Assembly (NCBI RefSeq): GCF_006715225.1
Contig: NZ_VFMU01000001.1
Coordinates: 3,720,001 to 3,784,000, forward strand
Direction: 5' to 3'
Source of the DNA: Arthrobacter sp. SLBN-112
GTDB taxonomy: Bacteria; Actinomycetota; Actinomycetes; Actinomycetales; Micrococcaceae
Length of the DNA: 64,000 bases
Shown here: one piece after another, positions 19,405 to 27,831 of the stretch
How positions within the stretch are numbered: position 1 is the first letter of the stretch
Layout: every line of letters begins with the position of its first letter
Notes under the pieces: model-generated
What the model saw: the letters and a program-made list of their open reading frames with translations, nothing else
What the model was told of the DNA's origin: nothing
Database searches by the model: none
Program-made: the position numbers and the translations under genes

Positions 19405-20496
19405 ATGGACATTGTTTTCTGGATCATTCTCATAGTTGTCATCGTCGTCATCACCTGGTGGCTGCTGAACCGCAACAAGGCAGCCGGCCCCACCGGCGGA
19501 TCATCAGCAGGGACCAGGACAGACGGAGCGCTTGAGGGCGGCAGCGCCGCAGCGTCCGCCCAGGCGGCAGGCACCACCGGTATCCCCACGGCGGCGGGGT
19601 TCGGAAAGCCCGCCGAACCGGCCGCCCCTGCCACTGCTGAGGAACCGGCGGATTCGTCGTCCACCGCATCCAGCACCGGCACGTCCCGCAGCAGCACTAC
19701 AGGCAGCGGCACTTCAGGCAGCGGCGCCGCGGCCGGGCAGCATCATCACCAGGACCCATCACACGGCCAATCGCAGAACCAGGCTGCGGACCATGCTGCG
19801 GACCAGGCCGAATGGGAAACCCAATGGTCCGAGGCCGGATCCGGGCCAGGCTCCTCGGTAGTGGGTTCAGCCGGAACTCCTGCGGATCAGGCTGACCGGA
19901 GCGGTGCCTCCGCCGGGATGACTTCCGGTCAGGCTTCCCCGCCGGACGCCCGCCCGGTCCACCATGATGAATACACGACCCCCCACGCCCCCACGCTTCC
20001 CGGCGCTGAAACAGCAGCCGTGGAGGGCACGGACGACGCCGGCACGCCGCCTGTCGTGCCGGCCGGCGGACACGCTTCCCAACACCGGGCCGATTCCTCC
20101 GAATCAGAACACCGGCAGGAGCCGGCAGTACCTGCAGCTGCCGGTGGCAGCCAGGGGGAAGCCGCCGCGGCCGAAACGCTGGACCGCACCCAGTCCTCGG
20201 CCCTTGTGGAGAACGGCGCGGACCACCACCAGCCATCCGGGCAGGCGCAGGGCATGGACTCCGCTACGCCTTCCGGGCACCTGGCAGCAGATGAGCCATA
20301 TGGGGCAGGTTCGGCAGCGGCGGGCCCCGACGGAAGCGGACCGGCGGACTACACGGTCAAAGGCGACGCCGCCGCGATGGTCTACTACGAAGAAGGACAT
20401 CCCGACTATGAGCAGACCCGGGCGGAAGTCTGGTTTGAATCTGCTGCGCACGCGGAGGCCGCCGGGTTCCGGGCCCCGCGTCGCAAACGGCTTTAG
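19405..20496 (+). CDS. Membrane-anchored protein with C-terminal sunset domain
   Basis: 363 aa. A single hydrophobic segment at residues 3-21 acts as TM anchor or uncleaved signal. A low-complexity linker of about 290 residues (Ala, Gly, Ser, Thr, Pro, Gln, His) follows. The end is a compact domain at 315-363 (YTVKGDAAAMVYYEEGHPDY, then TRAEVWFESAAHAEAAGF), which matches the short sunset domain found at the C-termini of actinobacterial membrane and ribosome-associated proteins. No enzymatic motif. Function unknown. ATG start with GAAGGG upstream. The downstream dehydrogenase start appears to overlap its 3' end. Confidence 0.75.
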   Translation: MDIVFWIILIVVIVVITWWLLNRNKAAGPTGGSSAGTRTDGALEGGSAAASAQAAGTTGIPTAAGFGKPAEPAAPATAEEPADSSSTASSTGTSRSSTTGSGTSGSGAAAGQHHHQDPSHGQSQNQAADHAADQAEWETQWSEAGSGPGSSVVGSAGTPADQADRSGASAGMTSGQASPPDARPVHHDEYTTPHAPTLPGAETAAVEGTDDAGTPPVVPAGGHASQHRADSSESEHRQEPAVPAAAGGSQGEAAAAETLDRTQSSALVENGADHHQPSGQAQGMDSATPSGHLAADEPYGAGSAAAGPDGSGPADYTVKGDAAAMVYYEEGHPDYEQTRAEVWFESAAHAEAAGFRAPRRKRL

Positions 20497-21658
20497 CAGG
20501 GGGAAGGCCCGGCGCAGCGCGGCGAGCCTTCCCTGCCTGGCCGTGTGCCTTGTTCTGGCCGCGTGCACGGGAAGTTCCGGGCCGCCCGAACCGGCCACAG
20601 GCACGGCCAGCAAGGGCACCGCGGCGGGAACCGCCGTCGTGGTCCCTCCGCCGCCCACCGTCTCTGCCGCCGTTTCTTCCCCTGCCCCGGCCCCTCCCCC
20701 TGTTCCCACGGTGCAGGAACGGCTGGAACTACAACTGGACATCCCGTGGGCCGCCGTGTTCCTTCCGGACGGCACTGCCATCATCTCCGAGCGCGAAACA
20801 GCGCTGCTGAAGGCCGTACGGGGTGGAAAAGCCACCACGCTCGGCAAAGTCCCGGACGTGGTGCCCGCCGGCGAAGGGGGCCTGCTGGGCCTGGCGCTGT
20901 CCCCGCATTTTGACGCGGACCACGTGCTCTATGCCTACCTGACGGCCCGTGAGGACAACCGGGTGGTCCGGCTTACCGTCGAGGGCGATGCCGACGGTTC
21001 CCTGACGCTCGGCCAGCCCCAGGTGGTGTTGTCAGGAATACCAAAGGCCACCACCCATAACGGCGGCAGGATCCGCTTTGGCCCGGACGGCTTCCTCTAT
21101 GTGGGCACCGGCGACGCCCAGCGCCGTGAACAGCCCCAGGACCCGAATGCGCTGGGTGGAAAAATTCTCCGGCTCACCCCCGACGGGGGCCCCGCCCCCG
21201 GCAACCCGTTCGGCAACGCCGTTTACAGCCTGGGGCACCGGAACGTCCAGGGCCTGGCCTGGGACGGATCAGGCCGGCTGTGGGCCAGCGAGTTCGGCCC
21301 GGACGTGGACGACGAGCTGAACCTGATCTCGCCGGGCGCCAATTACGGCTGGCCGCTGGTTACCGGCGCTCCCCACCGCGCCGAGTTCCAGGATGCCAAG
21401 GTGGTGTGGCCCTCCACCCGAGACTCTTCACCCAGCGGACTGGAAATCGCCGGAAGCGTTGCCTATCTGGGTGCACTCCGGGGCGAGCGCTTATGGGCGG
21501 TCCCGCTCCAAGGTACGGCGGCAGCTGATCCTGTGGCCTATTTCACAGGCGAGTACGGCAGGATCCGTGACGTAATCCGCACTCCGCAGGGCGGCCTATG
21601 GCTGCTGACGAACAACGAAAACCCTGATTTCGTGCTGGTTTTGCGCCCCGTCCAGTGA
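20408..21658 (+). CDS. PQQ-dependent sugar dehydrogenase lipoprotein
   Basis: About 416 aa. A lipobox LVLAAC followed by a Pro/Ala/Val-rich linker marks a lipid-anchored exported protein. The rest is a six-bladed glucose/sorbosone dehydrogenase propeller (IPWAAVFLPDG, GEGGLLGLALSPHF, THNGGRIRFGPDGFLYVGTGDA, GHRNVQGLAWD, SEFGPDVDDELN, GANYGWPLVTG). The start is uncertain. The ATG at 20408 has AAGGA 10 nt upstream but gives a long n-region and overlaps the sunset gene by 89 bp; a TTG at about 20438 is an alternative. The sugar substrate and actual PQQ use are not known. Confidence 0.8.
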   Translation: MSRPGRKSGLNLLRTRRPPGSGPRVANGFSRGKARRSAASLPCLAVCLVLAACTGSSGPPEPATGTASKGTAAGTAVVVPPPPTVSAAVSSPAPAPPPVPTVQERLELQLDIPWAAVFLPDGTAIISERETALLKAVRGGKATTLGKVPDVVPAGEGGLLGLALSPHFDADHVLYAYLTAREDNRVVRLTVEGDADGSLTLGQPQVVLSGIPKATTHNGGRIRFGPDGFLYVGTGDAQRREQPQDPNALGGKILRLTPDGGPAPGNPFGNAVYSLGHRNVQGLAWDGSGRLWASEFGPDVDDELNLISPGANYGWPLVTGAPHRAEFQDAKVVWPSTRDSSPSGLEIAGSVAYLGALRGERLWAVPLQGTAAADPVAYFTGEYGRIRDVIRTPQGGLWLLTNNENPDFVLVLRPVQ

Positions 21659-21662
21659 TCCA

Positions 21663-21680
21663 GGCGCCGCCGCCGGCGCC
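21663..21680 (+). terminator. Weak hairpin after the sugar dehydrogenase gene
   Basis: 7-bp GC-only stem (21663-21669 with 21674-21680) directly after the stop codon and before the tRNA-Lys promoter. No U-tract, so termination strength is doubtful. Confidence 0.35.
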
Positions 21681-21682
21681 GA

Positions 21683-21712
21683 TTTCACTTGCACCAAAAG
21701 TTCGTGTAGAGT
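21683..21712 (+). promoter_or_regulatory. Promoter of tRNA-Lys
   Basis: TTTCAC (21683-21688), 18-nt spacer, TAGAGT (21707-21712), about 60 bp before the mature tRNA 5' end. Confidence 0.45.
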
Positions 21713-21772
21713 TTCATGTCGTTGCGGAGATCAACGGGAAAGAAAAAGCCCCGGGATGGAAGCAAACAAGAT

Positions 21773-21848
21773 GCACCTCTAGCTCAATTGGCAGAGCAAT
21801 TGACTCTTAATCAATGGGTTCCGGGTTCAAGTCCCGGGGGGTGCACCA
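21773..21848 (+). tRNA. tRNA-Lys (CTT)
   Basis: Full cloverleaf. The acceptor GCACCTC pairs with GGGGTGC (one G-U), the anticodon loop is CTCTTAA with anticodon CTT, and the T arm is CCGGG-TTCAAGT-CCCGG. CCA is encoded (21846-21848). It decodes AAG, the main Lys codon in this genome. Confidence 0.97.
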
Positions 21849-21853
21849 CTGGG

Positions 21854-21903
21854 AAAACAGCCTCCGGCTTGTGGAAACACAAACCGGGGGCTGTTTTGTT
21901 TTG
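21854..21903 (+). terminator. Terminator of tRNA-Lys
   Basis: 14-bp stem with one G-U pair (21854-21867 with 21884-21897), a further inner stem, then TTTTGTTTTG. Confidence 0.9.
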
Positions 21904-22013
21904 CCCCCATAAATTTCCCCGCCAAGCGGACCTAACCCCTGATCGTTCCGCGGGGAATGGTCCTTCTACGGGGGAAATCTGCGACTGTGACCGCTGCCCC
22001 GCGCACAGGGCTT

Positions 22014-22075
22014 CATCGATTGCTCCGTACCTGCCGTTTTAAGGACTCAAAACGGCAGGTACGGAGCAATCGATG
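22014..22075. repeat. 27-bp perfect inverted repeat
   Basis: Arms 22014-22040 and 22049-22075 are exact reverse complements with an 8-nt loop (AAGGACTC). Each arm begins or ends with the ATCGAT palindrome and carries a TGCCGTTTT/AAAACGGCA core next to the loop. It is much longer than the window's ordinary terminators and has no U-tract. It may be a mobile palindromic element (REP/BIME or MITE remnant), an RNA processing site or a recombination site. Confidence 0.8.
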
Positions 22076-22119
22076 GGGGCGGGGAAAGGTCCGACGGCGG
22101 GCCGGCGGCTGGGCACAAA

Positions 22120-22158
22120 AAAGCGCGGCCCGGCTTTTCCAAGCCGGAGCCGCGCTTT
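22120..22158 (-). terminator. Terminator of marR
   Basis: 17-bp stem with a single bulge (22120-22136 with 22141-22158, TTCC loop). On the minus strand it is followed by a run of six U residues. Confidence 0.9.
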
Positions 22159-22183
22159 CCTTAAGCGGTCTGCGATGCCACAG

Positions 22184-22651
22184 CTACTTGGCGGCGTTGT
22201 CCACCAGGGCAGCGGCGTTGCCGGGCGTCGTGGAGAACTGGCTGGCGAGTTCACGCACCACAGCCTTGAGTTCCTGCCGCAGCAGTTCGGGGTCGATCGA
22301 CGCCGATGCCAGCACGGAGCGCTCCATCTCCACAGCCTGGGCCACGGCGTCCTTGCCCTGTTCGGTGAGCGACACCACATGGCTCCTGCGGTCCGAGGTG
22401 CTGCGCACCCGGACGATATGGCCGTGGGACTCAAGCCGGCTGAGCGTCTTGCCCATGGTCTGGGCCTGGACACGGACATACTGGGCAAGCTGCGCCTGGG
22501 TCATGGGTCCTTGCGCGGCAAGGACCTCGATGGCGATAACACCGGCGTGGGTTAGTCCGATGGCGCCAAGTTTTTCGTTCCATGAGTGTTCAACGAGGCG
22601 CGCAGCAGTGGACAGGAGGCGCCCTGTGGGCCAGTGATCCATATCAGGCAT
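22184..22651 (-). CDS. MarR-family transcriptional regulator
   Basis: 155 aa winged-helix repressor. The HTH core is MTQAQLAQYVRVQAQTMGKT and the wing SRLESHGHIVRVRSTSDRR, followed by a C-terminal dimer helix. Start choice: the ATG at 22651 lies 7 nt after a good -10 (TATACT, 22664-22659), predicting a leaderless mRNA; a TTG at 22669 would precede the promoter. It is divergent from bcp, with an inverted repeat (22669-22684) between them. The RRSH DNA-contact region is intact. Ligand unknown. Confidence 0.9.
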   Translation of the reverse strand: MPDMDHWPTGRLLSTAARLVEHSWNEKLGAIGLTHAGVIAIEVLAAQGPMTQAQLAQYVRVQAQTMGKTLSRLESHGHIVRVRSTSDRRSHVVSLTEQGKDAVAQAVEMERSVLASASIDPELLRQELKAVVRELASQFSTTPGNAAALVDNAAK

Positions 22652-22668
22652 AGCAGCAAGTATAGCCA

Positions 22669-22684
22669 AGTGCCGATTAGCACT
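22669..22684. promoter_or_regulatory. Candidate MarR operator
   Basis: AGTGC-N6-GCACT immediately upstream of the marR -10 and within the 87-bp marR/bcp intergenic region. It is positioned to autoregulate marR and perhaps to control bcp. Confidence 0.4.
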
Positions 22685-22738
22685 CGTCCCACCTGCTTAC
22701 TAGGCTGTTGTGTCCCGCCCGCAACAAGGAGAAAAACA

Positions 22739-23212
22739 ATGGCTGAAAGACTCGTTACCGGCGACAAAGCACCCGCTTTCACCCTGCAGGATTCAACGGG
22801 CAAGGACGTCAGCCTGGCTCCCCGGCCCGGCCGCTCCACCATTGTCTATTTCTACCCGGCCGCCTCCACACCCGGCTGCACCAAGGAGGCCTGCGACTTC
22901 CGGGACAGCCTCGCCTCCCTGCAGGCCTCCGGCTACGACGTCCTGGGCATCTCCCCCGACCCCGTTGAGAAACTGGCCAAGTTCGCTGCGAACGAATCGC
23001 TGACGTTCCCGCTGCTCTCCGACGCGGACCACGCAGTGGCCGAGGCTTACGGTGCCTGGGGCGAAAAGAAAAACTACGGCAAGACGTACCAGGGCCTCAT
23101 CCGGTCCACTGTGGTGGTGGACCCGTCCGGCACCGTTTCCCTTGCCCAGTACAACGTCCGGGCCACCGGCCACGTTGCCAAACTGCGGCGGGACCTCAAC
23201 CTGGACAACTGA
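22739..23212 (+). CDS. bcp: Thioredoxin-dependent peroxiredoxin (BCP/PrxQ)
   Basis: 157 aa cytoplasmic thiol peroxidase. The peroxidatic Cys is C47 in STPGCTKEACDFRD and the resolving Cys is C52, the five-residue spacing of PrxQ-type enzymes. It reduces H2O2 and organic hydroperoxides using thioredoxin. I chose the ATG at 22739 because AAGGAGA lies 6-7 nt upstream and the family N-terminus begins there; the frame extends upstream through non-coding DNA and the marR promoter. TAGGCT near 22701 is a likely -10. Confidence 0.95.
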   Translation: MAERLVTGDKAPAFTLQDSTGKDVSLAPRPGRSTIVYFYPAASTPGCTKEACDFRDSLASLQASGYDVLGISPDPVEKLAKFAANESLTFPLLSDADHAVAEAYGAWGEKKNYGKTYQGLIRSTVVVDPSGTVSLAQYNVRATGHVAKLRRDLNLDN

Positions 23213-23297
23213 GCCGTCCGGCGCCCGCCCCAGGCTCTCTGCACAGGACCCTCCCGGGCAGGCACCCGGGGCGACGCTACAATGGACACTGGCATCC

Positions 23298-23323
23298 GCC
23301 GTCGAACCTTAAAGGTTCGCGGC
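23298..23323 (+). terminator. Inverted repeat between bcp and tRNA-Leu
   Basis: CGAACCTT-A-AAGGTTCG (23303-23319) with a 4-bp outer extension past a one-base bulge. It lies 10 bp before the tRNA-Leu 5' end. It may end bcp transcripts or take part in tRNA 5' processing; no U-tract. Confidence 0.4.
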
Positions 23324-23333
23324 AGGACGCCGC

Positions 23334-23415
23334 GCGCGAGTGGTGAAATTGGCAGACACGCAGGATTTAGGTTCCTGTGCCTTCGGGCGTGGGGGTTCAA
23401 GTCCCCCCTTGCGCA
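23334..23415 (+). tRNA. tRNA-Leu (TAG)
   Basis: Class II tRNA with a variable arm. The acceptor GCGCGAG pairs with CTTGCGC, the anticodon stem-loop is CAGGA-TTTAGGT-TCCTG (anticodon TAG), and the T arm is GGGGG-TTCAAGT-CCCCC. The 3' end is A followed by CCT, so CCA is not encoded and must be added after transcription, unlike tRNA-Lys nearby. Confidence 0.96.
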
Positions 23416-23422
23416 CCTGATG

Positions 23423-23451
23423 GATCCCCCGGCTTCGGCCGGGGGATCTTT
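23423..23451 (+). terminator. Terminator of tRNA-Leu
   Basis: Perfect 11-bp stem with TTCG tetraloop (23423-23433, 23438-23448) followed by TTT. Confidence 0.85.
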
Positions 23452-23646
23452 GCGTTAAGCAGGAGCCGGTCCCATGCCGGATTCGTGCCTCGATTCGAAA
23501 AACTCCAAAGATCACCCATCCGCCGCCGCCCAGCGGCCGAATAGCCATTGAGACACCAGCCAAGGGCAGGTGCTTACACCAAGGCAAGGTGCAGGCCGCG
23601 GACACCGTCCAAAAGCGGCAGGCAAAACGATCCAAGGAGAACTGAA

Positions 23647-24351
23647 ATGCAGACCTTCAAGCGCACCACTTTCACCGTCGCCGGCGTTGCAGCGGCAGCT
23701 CTGCTCAGCCTCACCGCATGTGGCGGTACCGGCAGCACCTCCGGATCATCGGCGTCGTCGGCGCCCATGTCATCCTCCCCCAGCTCCAGCATGGCGTCAC
23801 CGTCCAGCTCCGCCATGGCCTCACCGTCCGCAAGCTCTTCGGCAGCCACCATGGACCCGGCGGCAAACCTGGTTGGCCCCGGCTGCGCCGCCTACGCCCA
23901 GCAGGTTCCCAGCGGTGCAGGCTCGGTGGAGGGCATGGCCCTTGATCCGGTGGCCGTGGCCGCCTCCAACAACCCGATCCTGACCACGCTCACGGCCGCT
24001 GTTTCCGGCAAGCTGAACCCCAAGGTTGACCTGGTTGACACCCTCAACGGCGGCGAGTTCACCGTGTTCGCACCGGTGGACGACGCCTTCAAGAAGATCG
24101 ACGCCGCCACCATCGAGACCCTGAAGACGGACGACGCCCTGCTGAGCAAGATCCTGACCTACCACGTGGTTCCCGGCCAGATCACCCCTGACAAGATCGC
24201 CGGCACGCACGCCACGGTCCAGGGTGGCTCCGTCACGGTGACCGGCAGCGGCGACAACCTCATGGTGGACAACGCCAACGTGGTTTGCGGCGGCGTCAAG
24301 ACCAAGAACGCAACGGTTTACCTGGTCGACTCGGTCCTCATGCCCAAGTAA
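23647..24351 (+). CDS. Fasciclin (FAS1) domain lipoprotein
   Basis: 234 aa. Signal peptide with lipobox LTAC (C25), a Ser/Ala/Pro/Met-rich linker (about 28-70), then one FAS1 domain (about 95-234). FAS1 motifs are visible: [29 protein letters not shown] and the final [12 protein letters not shown]. It resembles mycobacterial MPT70/MPT83 and Arthrobacter surface lipoproteins; a role in adhesion or envelope is typical but unproven. ATG at 23647 with AAGGAG 7 nt upstream. It stands alone between tRNA-Leu and its own terminator. Confidence 0.92.
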   Translation: MQTFKRTTFTVAGVAAAALLSLTACGGTGSTSGSSASSAPMSSSPSSSMASPSSSAMASPSASSSAATMDPAANLVGPGCAAYAQQVPSGAGSVEGMALDPVAVAASNNPILTTLTAAVSGKLNPKVDLVDTLNGGEFTVFAPVDDAFKKIDAATIETLKTDDALLSKILTYHVVPGQITPDKIAGTHATVQGGSVTVTGSGDNLMVDNANVVCGGVKTKNATVYLVDSVLMPK

Positions 24352-24373
24352 GCACTCCCCCTGCCCCCCAACC

Positions 24374-24410
24374 AGGCCGGGCCCGCTCTGCAAAGGGCGG
24401 GTCCGGCCTT
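24374..24410 (+). terminator. Terminator of the fasciclin gene
   Basis: 13-bp stem with one G-U pair (24374-24386 with 24397-24409) starting 22 bp after the stop codon. Only two T residues follow. Confidence 0.7.
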
Positions 24411-24512
24411 GGCGCGTCCCGCGTGTACCTGGGGTTGGCCCCAGGTCCTGTCCTCTAGACTGGTCCCGGCCCGCAAGCGGCGGAGCCGGCAGCATCCAGA
24501 GGTGATAAACGA

Positions 24513-26180
24513 GTGCCCAGCAGTACATCGCGGCGGACGGTCATCAAGGCCGGCGCCGTCCTCATTGCGCTGGGCGTGACGTCATGCACGGGAACGCCGT
24601 CCCCTTCCCCCACGTCCGGAACGCCAAGTTCCACGCCCGCTGAACCGGATGCCACGTTCAATTTCGGCACCGCTGCCCAGCCCCTGGGACTGGACCCCGC
24701 CCTGTCCAGCGATGTGGAGTCCCAGCGCATCACCCGCCAGATCCTTGAAGGCCTGGTGGGCGTTGACCAGACCACCGGCAAGCCCACGCCGCTGCTGGCC
24801 ACGGAATGGAACGAGTCCAACGAAGGCAGGACCTACACCTTCAAGCTCCGCACAGGGGTGACCTTCCAGGACGGCACCCCCTTCAACGCCGACGCCGTCT
24901 GCACCAACTTCAACCGTTGGTTCGCCTTTCCGGCGGAGTTGCGGAAACAGGCGCCCGGCAGCTCGTTCAAGGGCGTGTTCAAGGCGCACTCGGACGAGCC
25001 TGGGCTGTCCATCTTCAAAAGCTGCACAACGGTGTCGGCCGACACCGTCCAGATTGACCTGACGCAGCGCTTCACGGCGTTCCTCCAGGCATTGACCCTG
25101 CCGGCCTTCGCCATTGCGTCCCCTGCAGCCCTTGCCGCCGGCAGGGCCGACGTCCTTGACCAGAACCGGGGCGGCCAGGCGATGTCCGCATTCGCCACCA
25201 ACCCGGTAGGCACCGGACCCTTCACCCTGGCCGCATGGGGCAACGACAACGTCACCCTGTCCAGCAACAAGAGCTACTGGGGCGAGCGCGGCCAGATCGC
25301 CACCATCAACTTCCTGGCCTACAACCATCCCCAGACCCGCCTCCAGGCGCTGCTGGACGGAAAGATCGACGGTTATGACGCCGTCACCGTGGGGAATTTC
25401 GATCAGCTGGTCAAGCGCGGGAAACAGATTGTGCAGCGCGACCCCTTCTCGGTGATGTACGTCGGCATGAACCAGGACATCCCGGTGCTCCAAAACCAGA
25501 AGGTCCGGCAGGCGGTGGAGCTGGCAATCGACAAGGAAACCCTGATCCGGAAGTTCTTCATCGACAACACCGCCAAGGCCACGCAGTTTGTCCCGCCCAA
25601 GATCAGCGGCTTCAACAACGATGCGCCGGCACTCGGACACGATCCCTTGAAGGCCAAGGATTACCTCAAGGAGGGTGGCTACGCCGGCGAGGAACTGAAG
25701 TTCTACTACCCCATGAACGTCACCCGCCCCTACCTGCCCACGCCGGAGAAGGTTTACGCGGAGCTCAGCCGCCAGCTGACCGCAGTCGGCTTCAACATCC
25801 GGCCCGTCCCTGTTGACTGGTCCGACGGCTACCTGCAGAAGGTCCAGTCCGCCGGCGACCATGCGCTCCACATCCTGGGCTGGAACGGCTCCTACTCGGA
25901 TGCGGACAACTTCGTCAGCCCGCTCTTCGGGGAGAAGAACGGCGAGTTCGGCTACCAGGATCCCCAGGTCTTCTCAAAGATCAACCGGGCACGTGGGCTG
26001 CCCGACGGCAAGGAGCGCGATGAGCTCTATCACACCATCAACGCCCAGATCGCGGCGACCGTGCCGGCTGTTCCCATCGCCTTTCCCATCTCCGCGCTTG
26101 CCCTGTCAGACCGCGTGCTGAGCTACCCCGCCTCCCCGGTCTTAAACGAAGTTTTCACGAAGGTCCAGCTAAAGCCTTGA
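24513..26180 (+). CDS. ABC transporter substrate-binding lipoprotein (peptide/SBP_bac_5 family)
   Basis: 555 aa family-5 solute-binding protein. The N-terminus has a twin-arginine-like SRRTVIK (6-12) and a lipobox ending at C25 (GVTSC), suggesting Tat export and lipidation. Family landmarks are [57 protein letters not shown] and [16 protein letters not shown]. Such proteins bind oligopeptides or similar ligands. No permease or ATPase genes are adjacent, so it is an orphan SBP here. GTG start at 24513 with GAGGTGAT 6-7 nt upstream; TAGACT near 24456 is a likely -10. Confidence 0.92.
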   Translation: MPSSTSRRTVIKAGAVLIALGVTSCTGTPSPSPTSGTPSSTPAEPDATFNFGTAAQPLGLDPALSSDVESQRITRQILEGLVGVDQTTGKPTPLLATEWNESNEGRTYTFKLRTGVTFQDGTPFNADAVCTNFNRWFAFPAELRKQAPGSSFKGVFKAHSDEPGLSIFKSCTTVSADTVQIDLTQRFTAFLQALTLPAFAIASPAALAAGRADVLDQNRGGQAMSAFATNPVGTGPFTLAAWGNDNVTLSSNKSYWGERGQIATINFLAYNHPQTRLQALLDGKIDGYDAVTVGNFDQLVKRGKQIVQRDPFSVMYVGMNQDIPVLQNQKVRQAVELAIDKETLIRKFFIDNTAKATQFVPPKISGFNNDAPALGHDPLKAKDYLKEGGYAGEELKFYYPMNVTRPYLPTPEKVYAELSRQLTAVGFNIRPVPVDWSDGYLQKVQSAGDHALHILGWNGSYSDADNFVSPLFGEKNGEFGYQDPQVFSKINRARGLPDGKERDELYHTINAQIAATVPAVPIAFPISALALSDRVLSYPASPVLNEVFTKVQLKP

Positions 26181-26259
26181 CGGCCCGGGTCAATTTCAGT
26201 ATGCGGGCTGCGCGGGGATATTCTGTGACAGCCAGAGCCGCTGCAATCGGAGACTGATC

Positions 26260-27762
26260 GTGACCTTCATTTCCAAGACCCCACACGCCGACGTTGTCCT
26301 GATAGGCGGCGGCATCATGAGCGCCACGCTGGGGGCATTCCTCAAGCAGCTGGAGCCGGACTGGACCATCTCCCTGTTCGAACGGCTGGACCAGCCGGGC
26401 CTCGAAAGCTCAGATCCCTGGAACAACGCAGGAACGGGCCACGCCGCCCTCTGCGAGCTCAACTACTCCCCCGCAGCCAAAGACGGCTCAGTCAACCCCG
26501 CCAAGGCACTGCTCATCAACGAACAGTTCCAGCTCTCCCGCCAGTTCTGGTCCCACCTGGTGGACAACAACCTGATCGGTTCGCCCAAGGGCTTCATCAA
26601 CACCGTCCCGCACATGAGCTTCGTGATCGGCGAGGACCACACCCGGTTCCTGAAGACCCGCCACGAGGCACTGAAGCCGCACACGCTGTTCCGCAGCATG
26701 GAGTACTCCGAGGACCACGCCCAGATTGCCAAGTGGGCGCCGCTGATCGTCAAGGGCCGCGACCCCCAGCAGCGCATCGCCGCCACCCGCGCCGCCGAGG
26801 GAACCGACGTCGACTTCGGGGCACTCACCCGCGAGCTGACCACCTATCTGGGGCACAACGGCGTCGAAATCAACTACAACCACGACGTCACCGGAATCTC
26901 CCGGGCGTCCGACGGCGGCTGGGACCTGACGCTGAAGCACCCCAAGTCCGGCGAGCACGGCAAGATCCACGCCAAGTTCGTCTTTGTGGGGGCCGGCGGC
27001 GGTGCCCTGCACCTGCTGCAGGCCTCCGGCATCCCGGAGAGCAAGGGCTACGGCGGCTTCCCTGTCTCCGGCCAGTTCTTCCGCTGCACGGACGAGGCCA
27101 TCGCTGCCCAGCACAGCGCCAAGGTCTACGGCCAGGCGTCCGTGGGCGCCCCGCCCATGTCCGTTCCGCACCTGGACACCCGCTACGTCAACGGGAAGCG
27201 CTCGCTCCTGTTCGGCCCGTACGCCGGATTCTCCACGAACTTCCTGAAGAACGGCTCCTACCTGGACCTGCCGCTGTCCATCCGCCCCGGCAACATCATC
27301 CCGATGCTGGCAGTGGCCAAGGACAACATGGACCTCACCGCCTACCTGGTCAAGGAAGTGGTGAAGAAGCATGACCAGAAGGTGGAGGCGCTGCGCGAGT
27401 ACTATCCGGAGGCAAAGGGCGGGGACTGGGAACTCATTACCGCCGGCCAGCGTGTACAGATCATCAAGAAAGACCCGCAAAAGGGCGGCATCCTTCAGTT
27501 TGGAACCGAAGTGATCGCCGGCCGCGACGGCTCCATCGGTGCGCTCCTGGGCGCTTCGCCCGGAGCCTCAACCGCTGTCCCCATCATGATCGAGCTCCTG
27601 CAGAAGACGTTCCCCCGGAACTTCAAGGGCTGGCAGGCCAAGCTCAAGGACATGATGCCCGGCTACGGGGTGAAGCTGGATGAGAATCCGGACCTTGCCG
27701 CGGAGCTGGAACGGGCAACGGCCAAGTCCCTCCAGCTGGAGAGCGTTTCCGCCAGCCACTGA
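26260..27762 (+). CDS. mqo: Malate:quinone oxidoreductase
   Basis: 500 aa FAD enzyme on the inner face of the membrane. It oxidises malate to oxaloacetate and passes electrons to menaquinone, bypassing malate dehydrogenase. FAD motif [14 protein letters not shown] at 12-25; conserved [22 protein letters not shown] block at about 40-61. Length is normal. GTG start at 26260 with GGAGA 6 nt upstream; TATTCT at 26219-26224 is a likely -10. The RND transporter starts 69 bp downstream on the same strand. Confidence 0.96.
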   Translation: MTFISKTPHADVVLIGGGIMSATLGAFLKQLEPDWTISLFERLDQPGLESSDPWNNAGTGHAALCELNYSPAAKDGSVNPAKALLINEQFQLSRQFWSHLVDNNLIGSPKGFINTVPHMSFVIGEDHTRFLKTRHEALKPHTLFRSMEYSEDHAQIAKWAPLIVKGRDPQQRIAATRAAEGTDVDFGALTRELTTYLGHNGVEINYNHDVTGISRASDGGWDLTLKHPKSGEHGKIHAKFVFVGAGGGALHLLQASGIPESKGYGGFPVSGQFFRCTDEAIAAQHSAKVYGQASVGAPPMSVPHLDTRYVNGKRSLLFGPYAGFSTNFLKNGSYLDLPLSIRPGNIIPMLAVAKDNMDLTAYLVKEVVKKHDQKVEALREYYPEAKGGDWELITAGQRVQIIKKDPQKGGILQFGTEVIAGRDGSIGALLGASPGASTAVPIMIELLQKTFPRNFKGWQAKLKDMMPGYGVKLDENPDLAAELERATAKSLQLESVSASH

Positions 27763-27831
27763 CCCTGCCGGGGCCAGCGGCTGGCACCCCCAGGGCATGT
27801 ACCAGTCACTTAGACCCCCAGGAGACCACCC

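Larger units (their letters stand above)
21849..22183. other. 335-bp intergenic region between tRNA-Lys and marR
   Basis: No gene is supported here. It holds the tRNA-Lys terminator, then about 110 bp with no recognisable feature, then a long perfect inverted repeat (22014-22075), then the marR terminator (22120-22158). The frames that cross it are translations of the tRNA or of the repeats. Confidence 0.7.

Noticed and set aside
19155-19712. Minus-strand ORF of 185 aa between ilvD and the sunset gene
   Set aside because: Its 5' half is antisense to the sunset gene linker and it crosses the ilvD promoter and inverted repeat. No family resemblance.
21716-22042. Plus-strand ORF of 108 aa across tRNA-Lys
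   Set aside because: It contains LAQLAEQLTLNQWVPGSS, the well-known spurious translation of a tRNA gene, and the remainder reads through the terminator and the inverted repeat.
23309-23635. Minus-strand ORF of 108 aa across tRNA-Leu
   Set aside because: It contains GLEPPRPKAQEPKSCVSANF, the classic artefact of translating the reverse strand of tRNA-Leu. No independent coding evidence.
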